Below, in pieces: positions 6,686 to 14,429 of a stretch of 64,000 nucleotides of DNA; the stretch's first letter is position 1, and each line of letters starts with the position of its first letter. The translations under genes were made by a program, and so were the position numbers. Below the pieces are notes generated by a model, which was given only the letters and a program-made list of their open reading frames with translations, ran no database searches and was not told where the DNA came from. The stretch comes from DAIDKA01 sp035487155 (lineage in GTDB: Bacteria > Pseudomonadota > Gammaproteobacteria > Steroidobacterales > Steroidobacteraceae): NCBI GenBank assembly GCA_035487155.1, contig DATHMK010000016.1:1-64000 (forward strand), written 5' to 3'.

Positions 6686-9600
6686 CTAGATCTTGCCGAT
6701 GAAGCGCCGAGCATTGCGGAACAGGCGCATCCACCCACTCCACTCTCCCGCCCCATCCGGCGCCCAGGAATTCTGGACATTCCGATAGGAGCGTTCCGGG
6801 TGGGGCATGGTGATGGTCACCCGCCCATCGGCGTTGGCCAGTGCCGCGATGGCCAGCGGACTGCCATTGGGATTGGCCGGATAGTGCTGCGCCGGCTGCC
6901 GGTCATGCGTGACATAGCGATAGGCAATCAGGCCATGCCGCGCGCATTCGGCCTGTTGCTGTGCGGATTCGAATTCCGCGCGCCCCTCGCCATGCGCAAC
7001 CGCTATCGGCAGCAGCGAGCCGGCCATGCCCCGCAGCAGCACCGAGGGTGAGTCCAGAATCTCCACCAAGGTGAAGCGCGCCTCGAACTGCTCGACGCGG
7101 TTGCGCACGAAGCGCGGCCACAGCTCGGTGCCCGGTATCAGCGATTTGAGCGCTGCGAGCATCTGGCAGCCATTGCAGGAGCCGAGCGTGAAGGTGTCGG
7201 GCCGCTCAAAGAAGGCTGCGAACTGCGCCCGGGCGATGGGATTGAACAGGATCGACTTGGCCCAGCCTTCACCGGCACCGAGCACGTCCCCGTAGGAGAA
7301 TCCGCCGCAGGCCACCAGGCCCTTGAACTGCTCGAGCGTGCGTCGCCCGAGCAGAATATCCGTCATGTGCACGTCGTGCGGCTCAAAGCCCGCCTGCTCG
7401 CAGGCCGCCGCCGTTTCGACCTGACTGTTCACACCCTGCTCGCGCAGTATCGCCACCCGCGGGCGCTCGCCCGTGGCGATAAAAGGCGCGGCGATGTCCT
7501 GCTGCGGATCAAAGCTCAACGCCACACTCAAGCCAGGATCGGCCACGTCACACTGCGCCGCGAGCTCCTCGCTCGCACACACCGGGTCATCCCGCAGCTG
7601 GCGCATCTGAAACGAGGTCTCCGACCATGCGCGCCGCAGTTCATTCCACGGCATGACCAGATTCTGGCCCGCACCGGCGACGTGGATCAGCATGTCGGTG
7701 CGCGGCGCACCGACACGGGTGGTATGGCCCTGCAGAGCGTGTTCATCGAGCAGCGCCAGGAACTCGGCGCGGTGAGCGTCTGCGACCTGCACGACGACCC
7801 CGGGTTCCTCGGCAAACAGGTGCGCGATGGAGGCGGACTTGCCGGACGCGGCGGCATCAACCGACAGCCCGCAATGGCCCGCAAAGGCCATCTCCAGCAG
7901 CGTCACCAGCAGTCCCCCGTCGGAGCGGTCATGGTAGGCCTGCAGCAATCCGGCGGCGCGCAGCTTCGGCAGCACCTGCGCCAGCGCGATCAGCAATTTC
8001 GGGTCATCCAGATCCGGTGTCTGAGCGCCCAGCTGCCCGTGAACCTGGGCCAGCACCGAACCGCCCAGCCGCGCCTTGCCAGCCGACAGATCAATCAGCC
8101 ACAACGATGAAGGACCTGAGTCCGTGCGCAGCACCGGGGTCAGGGTCCGGCGCACATCGCTCACCGGCGCGAAGGCCGACACGATCAGTGACACCGGCGC
8201 GATCACATCGCGGGCGCTGCCGCCCTGCTGCCAGCTGGTCCTCATCGACAGCGAGTCCTTGCCCACCGGAATGGCGATGCCCAGCGCCGGGCAAAGCTCC
8301 TCACCCACGGCGCGCACCGTGGCATACAGCGCGGCATCCTCGCCGGGTTCGCCGCAGGCGGCCATCCAGTTTGCGGACAGGCGCACCGCGCCCAGTTCGG
8401 CGATGTCCGCCGCCAGGATATTGGTAATGGCCTCGGTCACCGCCAGACGACCCGAGGCCGGCGCATTCAGCACCGCCACCGGGGTGCGCTCGCCCATGGC
8501 CATCGCCTCACCGGAATGTCCCACATAGTCGCTGACCGTGACGGCGACGTCGCTGACCGGAACCTGCCACGGACCCACCATCTGATCGCGGCTGATCATG
8601 CCGCCAACGGTGCGGTCGCCGATGGAGATCAGAAAGGTCTTGTCCGCCACCGTCGGACAGCGCAGCACGCGCAGCAGTGCCGTGCGCAGATCGACAGCGG
8701 CGGGGTCAAATTCCGCGCATTCGGGCCGCAGGCTGTGCACCTCGCGGTGCATCCGGGGCGCCTTGCCCAGCAGCACTTCGATCGGCATGTCCACGGGCAT
8801 GCCACCCAGCAGCGGGTCGCTGACCTTAAGCACGCCGCTGTCGTTGATTTCACCGATCACGGCAATGGGACAGCGCTCGCGGGCGGCAATGGCGGAGAAG
8901 CGCTCCAGGCCATCGGGGTGCAAGGCGATCACATAGCGCTCCTGCGCCTCATTGCACCAGATCTCCAGCGGCGACATGCCCGGATCGCCGCTGGGCACCG
9001 CCCGCAGATCGACCCGCGCGCCGCGCTGGCTGTGCGCCACCGCCTCGGGCACGGCATTGGACAGGCCGCCGGCGCCGACGTCGTGGATCAGTGCGATGGG
9101 ATTGGCCTCACCCAGAGCCCAGCAGCGATCGATGACTTCTTGTGCGCGCCGCTCGATTTCCGGATTGCCACGCTGCACCGAGGCGAAATCCAAATCCGCG
9201 CTGCTGGCGCCGCTGGACATGGAGGAGGCGGCGCCGCCGCCCAGGCCAATCAGCATGGCAGGTCCGCCCAGCACCACCAGCTTGGCAGCCAACGGCACCT
9301 CGCCCTTGGTAACGTGATCGCGGCGGATATTGCCCAGCCCACCGGCAATCATGATGGGCTTGTGGTAGCCGCGGCTGCGCTGTGCGGCATCCCCGGCCGC
9401 GCGCTGCTCAAAGCTGCGGAAATACCCGCAGATGTTCGGGCGTCCGAACTCATTGTTGAACGCCGCCGCACCCAGCGGACCCTCGATCATGATGTCCAGC
9501 GCCGAGGCGATGCGCTCGGGTCTGCCCAGGCTTTGCTCCCAGGGCTGCTCAAAACCCGGGATCAAGAGGTTTGACACCGAAAAGCCAGCCAGACCGGCCT

Positions 9601-10588
9601 TGGGCTTGGCCCCGACTCCGGTCGCGCCCTCATCGCGAATCTCTCCGCCCGATCCGGTGGCGGCGCCGGGAAAGGGTGAGATCGCCGTGGGATGGTTGTG
9701 CGTCTCGACCTTCATCAGAATGTCGATGGGCTCGCGATGCGCGCGATACACCCCGGCAGCATCAGGAAAGTAGCGCATGCCCGGGAGCCCTTCCATGACC
9801 GCGGCGTTATCGCGGTAGGCGGAGGAGATCCCCCGGGGCGAGCGCTCGTAGGTATTGCGGATCATCGCGAACAGGGACTTCGCCTGTGGCTTACCGTCGA
9901 TGGTCCACTGCGCGTTGAAGATCTTGTGGCGACAGTGCTCGGAGTTGGCTTGCGCGAACATCATCAGTTCAACATCGGTCGGATCACGTTCAAGGCGCGC
10001 GAAGGCCTCCAGGAGGTAGCCGATCTCATCCGCTGCGAGCGCCAGTCCCAGGCGGGCGTTGGCCGCTTCCAGCGCCGGGCGTCCTGCGGCCAGTGAAATC
10101 GTGCTCAGTGGGCGCGGGGCATGATGGGCAAACAGTTGCTCGGCCTCGGCGGCGCTACCCACCACCATTTCGGTCATGCGATCAAAGAGCGCGCTGGCCA
10201 CCCGGCCCAGCGCCGCGGCCTCCAGATGCGCCGCGGCAAGCCGGTAGCGAATACCACGCTCGATGCGTCGCACGGCCGCCAGCCCGCACACCTGGGCGAT
10301 ATCCGTGGCCTTGCTGGACCAGGGCGAGATGGTCCCGGCCCGAGGCACCACCAGCAGCGTCTGCGCGCCTGGGGCGGCCGGCTCACCCGCTTCCTGGGCG
10401 GCCGGTCCATAGGTCAGGAGTTTGCTCAGCAGCCCCTGCTGTTGGGACGTGAGTGGCGCCGCGAGGTCCACGAAATGGACATAATGCGATTGCACGCCCT
10501 GAATCCGCGGCTCCAGTGCCTGCAGCCGGGTACACAGTTTGGCGATACGGAAGGCCGAAAGGGCGGGCCTTCCCTGGAGCTCGAGCAT
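6686..10588 (-). CDS. purL: Phosphoribosylformylglycinamidine synthase (single-chain form)
   Basis: 1300 residues, the full length of the large proteobacterial enzyme (about 1290-1300). It converts FGAR, glutamine and ATP to FGAM in purine biosynthesis. The N-terminal domain opens with MLELQGRPALSAF. The FGAM-synthase core includes the ammonia-channel and ATP sites (SEHCRHKIFNA near residue 215; KVETHNHPTAISPFPGAATG). The C-terminal glutaminase domain has the nucleophile in LGSCNGCQM (Cys1138) and the terminal His/Glu in PHPERSYR. It is cytosolic. A DUF1820 gene lies 12 bases upstream on the same strand. In E. coli purL neighbours mltF and tadA; here they are 7 kb apart with unrelated genes between. 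Confidence 0.98.
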   Translation of the reverse strand: MLELQGRPALSAFRIAKLCTRLQALEPRIQGVQSHYVHFVDLAAPLTSQQQGLLSKLLTYGPAAQEAGEPAAPGAQTLLVVPRAGTISPWSSKATDIAQVCGLAAVRRIERGIRYRLAAAHLEAAALGRVASALFDRMTEMVVGSAAEAEQLFAHHAPRPLSTISLAAGRPALEAANARLGLALAADEIGYLLEAFARLERDPTDVELMMFAQANSEHCRHKIFNAQWTIDGKPQAKSLFAMIRNTYERSPRGISSAYRDNAAVMEGLPGMRYFPDAAGVYRAHREPIDILMKVETHNHPTAISPFPGAATGSGGEIRDEGATGVGAKPKAGLAGFSVSNLLIPGFEQPWEQSLGRPERIASALDIMIEGPLGAAAFNNEFGRPNICGYFRSFEQRAAGDAAQRSRGYHKPIMIAGGLGNIRRDHVTKGEVPLAAKLVVLGGPAMLIGLGGGAASSMSSGASSADLDFASVQRGNPEIERRAQEVIDRCWALGEANPIALIHDVGAGGLSNAVPEAVAHSQRGARVDLRAVPSGDPGMSPLEIWCNEAQERYVIALHPDGLERFSAIAARERCPIAVIGEINDSGVLKVSDPLLGGMPVDMPIEVLLGKAPRMHREVHSLRPECAEFDPAAVDLRTALLRVLRCPTVADKTFLISIGDRTVGGMISRDQMVGPWQVPVSDVAVTVSDYVGHSGEAMAMGERTPVAVLNAPASGRLAVTEAITNILAADIAELGAVRLSANWMAACGEPGEDAALYATVRAVGEELCPALGIAIPVGKDSLSMRTSWQQGGSARDVIAPVSLIVSAFAPVSDVRRTLTPVLRTDSGPSSLWLIDLSAGKARLGGSVLAQVHGQLGAQTPDLDDPKLLIALAQVLPKLRAAGLLQAYHDRSDGGLLVTLLEMAFAGHCGLSVDAAASGKSASIAHLFAEEPGVVVQVADAHRAEFLALLDEHALQGHTTRVGAPRTDMLIHVAGAGQNLVMPWNELRRAWSETSFQMRQLRDDPVCASEELAAQCDVADPGLSVALSFDPQQDIAAPFIATGERPRVAILREQGVNSQVETAAACEQAGFEPHDVHMTDILLGRRTLEQFKGLVACGGFSYGDVLGAGEGWAKSILFNPIARAQFAAFFERPDTFTLGSCNGCQMLAALKSLIPGTELWPRFVRNRVEQFEARFTLVEILDSPSVLLRGMAGSLLPIAVAHGEGRAEFESAQQQAECARHGLIAYRYVTHDRQPAQHYPANPNGSPLAIAALANADGRVTITMPHPERSYRNVQNSWAPDGAGEWSGWMRLFRNARRFIGKI

Positions 10589-10600
10589 CAGCGCGGCAGC

Positions 10601-10945
10601 CTACTTGCGCGACGGCGGTTCGCCCGCCGGGGCCGAATAGACGGGCACAGGAAACGGGGTCACATTGCCCCCCTCCAGATTGGTGATCTTGGCGGTGCCC
10701 TGCTTCTTGACCTCGTCAATGCGCAGGATCGAGTGCATGGGCAGAAAACTGCGTTTTACCCCTTCGAATTCAGTTTTTATGCGCTCCTCGTTCGGGTCCA
10801 CGACCACGCTCGAGCGCTCCCCGAAGACGATGTCTTCCACCTCGATGAAGCCAAACAGACTGCCATGGGTGACGTTTTTGGCATAAACCTCGTAAACCTT
10901 GCCCTGATTGAGGAACAGGACTTTGAAAATGTGACTGGCTGCCAT
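10601..10945 (-). CDS. DUF1820 family protein
   Basis: 114 residues, the usual size of this family, which is common in gammaproteobacteria and has no established function. It opens with ASHIFKVLFLNQGKVYEVYA and contains a short beta-rich domain with the conserved FGFIEVEDIVFGERSS, then PMHSILRIDEVKKQGTAKI and a proline-rich tail. No signal or membrane segment is seen. It is 12 bases before purL on the same strand and likely co-transcribed with it. The family assignment is by motif recognition. Confidence 0.8.
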   Translation of the reverse strand: MAASHIFKVLFLNQGKVYEVYAKNVTHGSLFGFIEVEDIVFGERSSVVVDPNEERIKTEFEGVKRSFLPMHSILRIDEVKKQGTAKITNLEGGNVTPFPVPVYSAPAGEPPSRK

Positions 10946-10981
10946 GGGTCTCGGGGGGTGAACTTGTTACTTTGGGGCGCG

Positions 10982-10987
10982 ATTATA
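10982..10987 (-). promoter_or_regulatory. -10 element for DUF1820-purL
   Basis: On the minus strand TATAAT lies 37 bases before the DUF1820 start codon. No good -35 is seen at 16-18 bases upstream, so the promoter would depend on an activator or another determinant. Confidence 0.4.
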
Positions 10988-11045
10988 TGTCCACCCACCG
11001 GCTGATAGCGGCCGACTGGGGGTATTTGTCCTAACGGGGGCGCCG

Positions 11046-12380
11046 GTGGCGCTGCAACTTCGCATCATAAGTGATCACCGCAGGCTGCTCGGCGACCGCA
11101 GTTCAGTGGTCTTCGACACCGTGGGCGGCAATATCGGCCGCTCCGCCGATAACGACTGGGTGCTGCCGGACCCGCAGCGCTTCGTGTCGGCCCATCACGC
11201 CCGCATTCACTACCGCGACGGCCTGTACATCCTCGAGGACACCAGTACCAATGGCGTCTTCGTCAACGATGAAGAACGGCCGGTAGCCAAGCGCGGCGCC
11301 CATGTGCTGCAGAACGGGGACATCCTGCGATTCGGCGAATACCAGATCGTGGCCATGGTGGAAGTGCGCGCCGCGGCTGAACCCGCCTTGCAGGAGCTGC
11401 CCCTGGCCGCTGCGAGCGAGTTCTCCGGGGGCTTCACGCTGGCGGCCACCAGCAGCGTTCCGGTGCAAACCACCGCGCAAAGCGTCGAGGTGGTGGCGGC
11501 CATCGGCCGGGCTGCCCAGACCGACCTGGGCGCATCGCTGGACCTGGATGACCTGCTGCTCTCGGGTACGGAGGACTTCAGTCGCCCGCTGGCAGTGAAT
11601 GCCTACGGCCAGCCCGTGGCACCACCGCCGCCGCCAGTGCCGCGCTCCTTTGCGGCACCCGCCGGCCCGCCGGGTCCGGCGCCCACGCCGACGGAACTGA
11701 GCGCGGCGCTGGCCGACAGTGAAACCGAACGGCGTGCGATCGCGCGCCGCATCGAACGTCTGGCCCGGGCGGCGTCGCGTGCCCAGGACCGTCGTACCTC
11801 GGCGAGCCCCCCCGTACTGGAGGCCAACAGCGGCCTGGCGGCCTTCTGCAAAGGTGCCGGGATCGCCGCCGATCACTTCGCGCCCGAACTTCAGGTGCGC
11901 CTGCTGCACCTGGCCGGGCAATTGATCCGCGAGGCGCTGGTGGGCCTGAAGGACCTGGAACGCGTCCGCAGCGCCACGCTGCGGCCGATGCAGATCGAAA
12001 TTCCGATCGATGAGGATGATCCGCGCCCCTCACTGGCCCGCGCCGCAGTCGAGGACCTGCTGGTGCAGATCCTCAGTCAGCACGAGAGCCGGCGCCTGGA
12101 CGCGGTTCAGTGGCTGCGTGAGGTCATGGATCGCGCCAAGGCCCATGACCGCGCGAGCTCCGATGCACTGCACGCTGCCTTCGTGGACTTTGTGGCGCGG
12201 TTGGATCCGGCGGAGCTGGAATCGCGCTTCGGGCGCCACGACCGTGGCGCCCGCAACTGGGAGCTGTACTGCGACTTCTACCGCACCATCGCCGCCAGAG
12301 GCGATGGGCAGCTGCCGCGAGTGTTCCTGGAGGCCTTCAGAGCCGCCTACGACGAGAATCTGCGACAACCCGACAAGTAG
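11046..12380 (+). CDS. FHA-domain protein, type VI secretion TagH-like
   Basis: 444 residues from GTG 11046, preceded by a GGGGG stretch. An N-terminal FHA domain (about residues 25-100) has the phosphothreonine-binding pattern Gly31-Arg32-Ser33, Ser48 and Asn69 in TSTNGVFVND. A Pro/Ala-rich linker follows. Residues 262-440 match the C-terminal helical domain of T6SS-associated FHA proteins (TagH/ImpI/VasC), including LAAFCKGAGI and a terminal YDENLR. In T6SS loci such proteins take part in threonine-phosphorylation control with kinase PpkA and phosphatase PppA. None of these, nor any structural T6SS gene, is nearby, so this copy is an orphan or serves a distant locus. A response-regulator gene follows with its own promoter. 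Confidence 0.8.
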   Translation: MALQLRIISDHRRLLGDRSSVVFDTVGGNIGRSADNDWVLPDPQRFVSAHHARIHYRDGLYILEDTSTNGVFVNDEERPVAKRGAHVLQNGDILRFGEYQIVAMVEVRAAAEPALQELPLAAASEFSGGFTLAATSSVPVQTTAQSVEVVAAIGRAAQTDLGASLDLDDLLLSGTEDFSRPLAVNAYGQPVAPPPPPVPRSFAAPAGPPGPAPTPTELSAALADSETERRAIARRIERLARAASRAQDRRTSASPPVLEANSGLAAFCKGAGIAADHFAPELQVRLLHLAGQLIREALVGLKDLERVRSATLRPMQIEIPIDEDDPRPSLARAAVEDLLVQILSQHESRRLDAVQWLREVMDRAKAHDRASSDALHAAFVDFVARLDPAELESRFGRHDRGARNWELYCDFYRTIAARGDGQLPRVFLEAFRAAYDENLRQPDK

Positions 12381-12418
12381 CCTCGCTGCCCCACAAATCA
12401 ACCGCGGCGCCGTGCCGG

Positions 12419-12449
12419 TTGCACCAGCAATATGCGATTAGCATATAAT
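12419..12449 (+). promoter_or_regulatory. Promoter of the response-regulator gene
   Basis: TTGCAC (12419-12424), a 19-base spacer and a perfect TATAAT (12444-12449). Transcription would start near 12456, before the GGAGGT ribosome site at 12464-12469. This start would exclude the upstream ATG at 12448 and supports TTG 12475 as the start codon. Confidence 0.55.
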
Positions 12450-12474
12450 GACCTCGGGCACACGGAGGTGGCAC

Positions 12475-13146
12475 TTGAGGATATTGCTGGTCGAGAACAA
12501 CAAACAGACCGCCAGCGTGGTGCGCGCTGATCTGAAGGATTGCGGACACGCGGTCACCGTGGCCACCAATGCTGTGGATGCCCTGTACCTTGCCGCAAGC
12601 CAGGAGTGGGAGCTGCTGATGGTCGACCGCACCGTGCCCGAACTGGATGGCTCGGGAATCGTGCGCACCCTGCGCAGCGGTGGCGTGACCACACCGATCG
12701 TGATGCTGGTCAATGCCGCTGATGAGTCGCGCCTGGGGCTCGTGGCCGGTGCCGATGAATGCCTGGCGAAGAACTTCACCGCTGCCGATCTTAAGGCGCG
12801 CGTCGCCGCGCTTGGGCGCAGCCCGATGCGCGCGCAGCCGCAGACCCGGCTGAAGGTCGCTGATGTTGAGATCGATCTGCTGACGCGCTGCGTGACGCGC
12901 GGCGACAGGCATCTGGCGCTACAGCCGCGGGAATTTCGCCTGCTGGAATTCCTGGCGCGCAATGTCGGCAAGGTGCTGGATCGCTCGACCTTGCTGAAGA
13001 ATGTGTGGGACTGTCACTTTGATCCACGCACCAATGTGGTGGAAAGCCATATCAGCCGGCTGCGTGCCAAGATCGACCGCGGTTTCGAGGTCCATCTCAT
13101 TCATACCATTCGCGGCAGCGGCTACTGTCTGCGCGAACCGGCCTGA
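12475..13146 (+). CDS. OmpR/PhoB-family response regulator with atypical receiver
   Basis: 223 residues from TTG 12475, chosen because GGAGGT sits five bases upstream; an ATG at 12448 overlaps the -10 element. The receiver (1-115) keeps the phosphorylatable Asp51 and Lys99. It has Glu7-Asn8 instead of the usual acidic pair, Val79 instead of the conserved Ser/Thr, and Asn100 instead of Pro after the Lys. The winged-helix domain (about 130-220) is normal for the family, ending in the recognition helix region NVVESHISRLRAKID and the wing IRGSGYCL. No histidine kinase is adjacent. It is probably a transcription factor whose phosphorylation control is altered or lost. Targets cannot be read. Confidence 0.88.
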   Translation: MRILLVENNKQTASVVRADLKDCGHAVTVATNAVDALYLAASQEWELLMVDRTVPELDGSGIVRTLRSGGVTTPIVMLVNAADESRLGLVAGADECLAKNFTAADLKARVAALGRSPMRAQPQTRLKVADVEIDLLTRCVTRGDRHLALQPREFRLLEFLARNVGKVLDRSTLLKNVWDCHFDPRTNVVESHISRLRAKIDRGFEVHLIHTIRGSGYCLREPA

Positions 13147-13163
13147 GAACGTAGCCCGATCGA

Positions 13164-14264
13164 TCAGGTCGGTGGCTTGCCGCAGCGGGCCAGTACGCTG
13201 CGCAGGTCGCGGATCGGGGGAAACACCTCGTTGTTCCAATCCGAGCCCTGGGCGTCGTGGGCGCGCTGCTCGAATTCCACGATTTCCTTGTCCTCGCGGA
13301 AGATATTTTCCGTGAAGTGCGTGACGAAGGGCCATACCAGGTGGATCAGCCCCGGCACGGGCGGTTTCTTCACCGACAGATAGCCGAAGGTGCGATTGGT
13401 GCGCTGTTGCGCATCCAGCGGCGTATAGCCCAGCCACACCGACAACACCGGCCGGTCCTTGTCGTAATCGATGTTACGCCCCAGCCACACCCTCAGGCTC
13501 TGGTATGGGTAGTCGGTGCGGATGCGCATGTGATCGGAAAAGTCGGCCTTTTTCTGGGCCCGGCTGCGGGTCAGCTCCACGATCACACGCTCACCGGCAG
13601 ACTTGCCGCCGCCGGCGCGGCTGAAACTGTATTCCACCTGTGCCCAGTTCTCGCCGTGATCACGCCCCAGGCACTTGGCCGTGATCGACCCCATCTGCTT
13701 GCGATGCATGAACTGGTGGTTCATGTCGAACAGATTCTCGTGCATGAAGGTGTAGTGGCAGGCCACCTCGCGGTTCAACTGCCGGGTCTTGTAGGCTTTG
13801 TCAGCGTAGGCGCCCAGCGCGGCGGGCTTGCGGCCTTCCGCCAGCGCCGGATCGCCGGGAAATACGAAAATCAGGTTGTCGACTTCGTGGACCGGATAGC
13901 TGCGCACCCCGTTTGGCAGCCGCTCCTTGCCCAGGTATGGCACATCCACGCATTGTCCGCTGCCGCTGTAAGACCAGCCGTGGTAGTGACACTTGAGCTG
14001 GTTCTGGCACACCACACCCAGGTGCAGCGGCACCTGCCGATGGGCGCAACGATCCTCGAGAGCATAGGCCTGACCGTTTTGTCCGCGGTACAGGACGATG
14101 GGCTCGCCGGCAAAGCGGCGCCCCAGGGTTTTTCCCTTCCTGAGCTCATCCCCCCATGCCAGGGGATACCAGAAATCAGGGTGGGCACCGACGCGCCGCA
14201 GGTCGAAGGAATTAGGGGCGTTTGCAGGCGCCGGGGCCAGCCGGGTCACAGCATCGTCGAGCAT
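13164..14264 (-). CDS. Rieske [2Fe-2S] non-heme iron oxygenase, terminal component
   Basis: 366 residues. The Rieske domain has CAHR (Cys73, His75) and CHYH (Cys92, His95) ligating the 2Fe-2S cluster. The catalytic domain has HENLFDMNHQFMHR with bridging Asp180 and mononuclear-iron ligands His183 and His187. Enzymes of this type use O2 and electrons from a reductase to hydroxylate or O-demethylate aromatic, terpenoid or steroid-like compounds. No ferredoxin or reductase gene is adjacent, so electrons must come from elsewhere. It is divergent from a PQQ dehydrogenase/DUF8021 pair across 165 bases, which suggests a shared substrate pathway or regulator. The substrate is unknown. Confidence 0.88.
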   Translation of the reverse strand: MLDDAVTRLAPAPANAPNSFDLRRVGAHPDFWYPLAWGDELRKGKTLGRRFAGEPIVLYRGQNGQAYALEDRCAHRQVPLHLGVVCQNQLKCHYHGWSYSGSGQCVDVPYLGKERLPNGVRSYPVHEVDNLIFVFPGDPALAEGRKPAALGAYADKAYKTRQLNREVACHYTFMHENLFDMNHQFMHRKQMGSITAKCLGRDHGENWAQVEYSFSRAGGGKSAGERVIVELTRSRAQKKADFSDHMRIRTDYPYQSLRVWLGRNIDYDKDRPVLSVWLGYTPLDAQQRTNRTFGYLSVKKPPVPGLIHLVWPFVTHFTENIFREDKEIVEFEQRAHDAQGSDWNNEVFPPIRDLRSVLARCGKPPT

Positions 14265-14429
14265 CGATTACTCCGAACGGGCAAGCGCGGCGCCATGCCG
14301 CCGCCGCGCGGATCGCCATGCTACCACCGAACCGCCAGCCACGCCGTCATCGCGCCTTGCGCTGCGGCAGAGCCAAAATCATCGGCTCTAAGGCGCCGCT
14401 GCCGCCGCAGCACGTACAATCGCGACCCC

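Noticed and set aside
8516..9574. 352-codon plus-strand frame opposite purL
   Set aside because: His/Gln-rich antisense composition without motif; purL is complete.
11046..13146. A type VI secretion gene cluster
   Set aside because: Only the FHA protein is present; no sheath, Hcp, VgrG, TssJKLM or ClpV gene occurs in the window.
13257..14429. Long in-frame extension upstream of the PQQ dehydrogenase (about 390 codons)
   Set aside because: It is antisense to the Rieske oxygenase, has no domain, and the signal peptide at ATG 14430 marks the real start.
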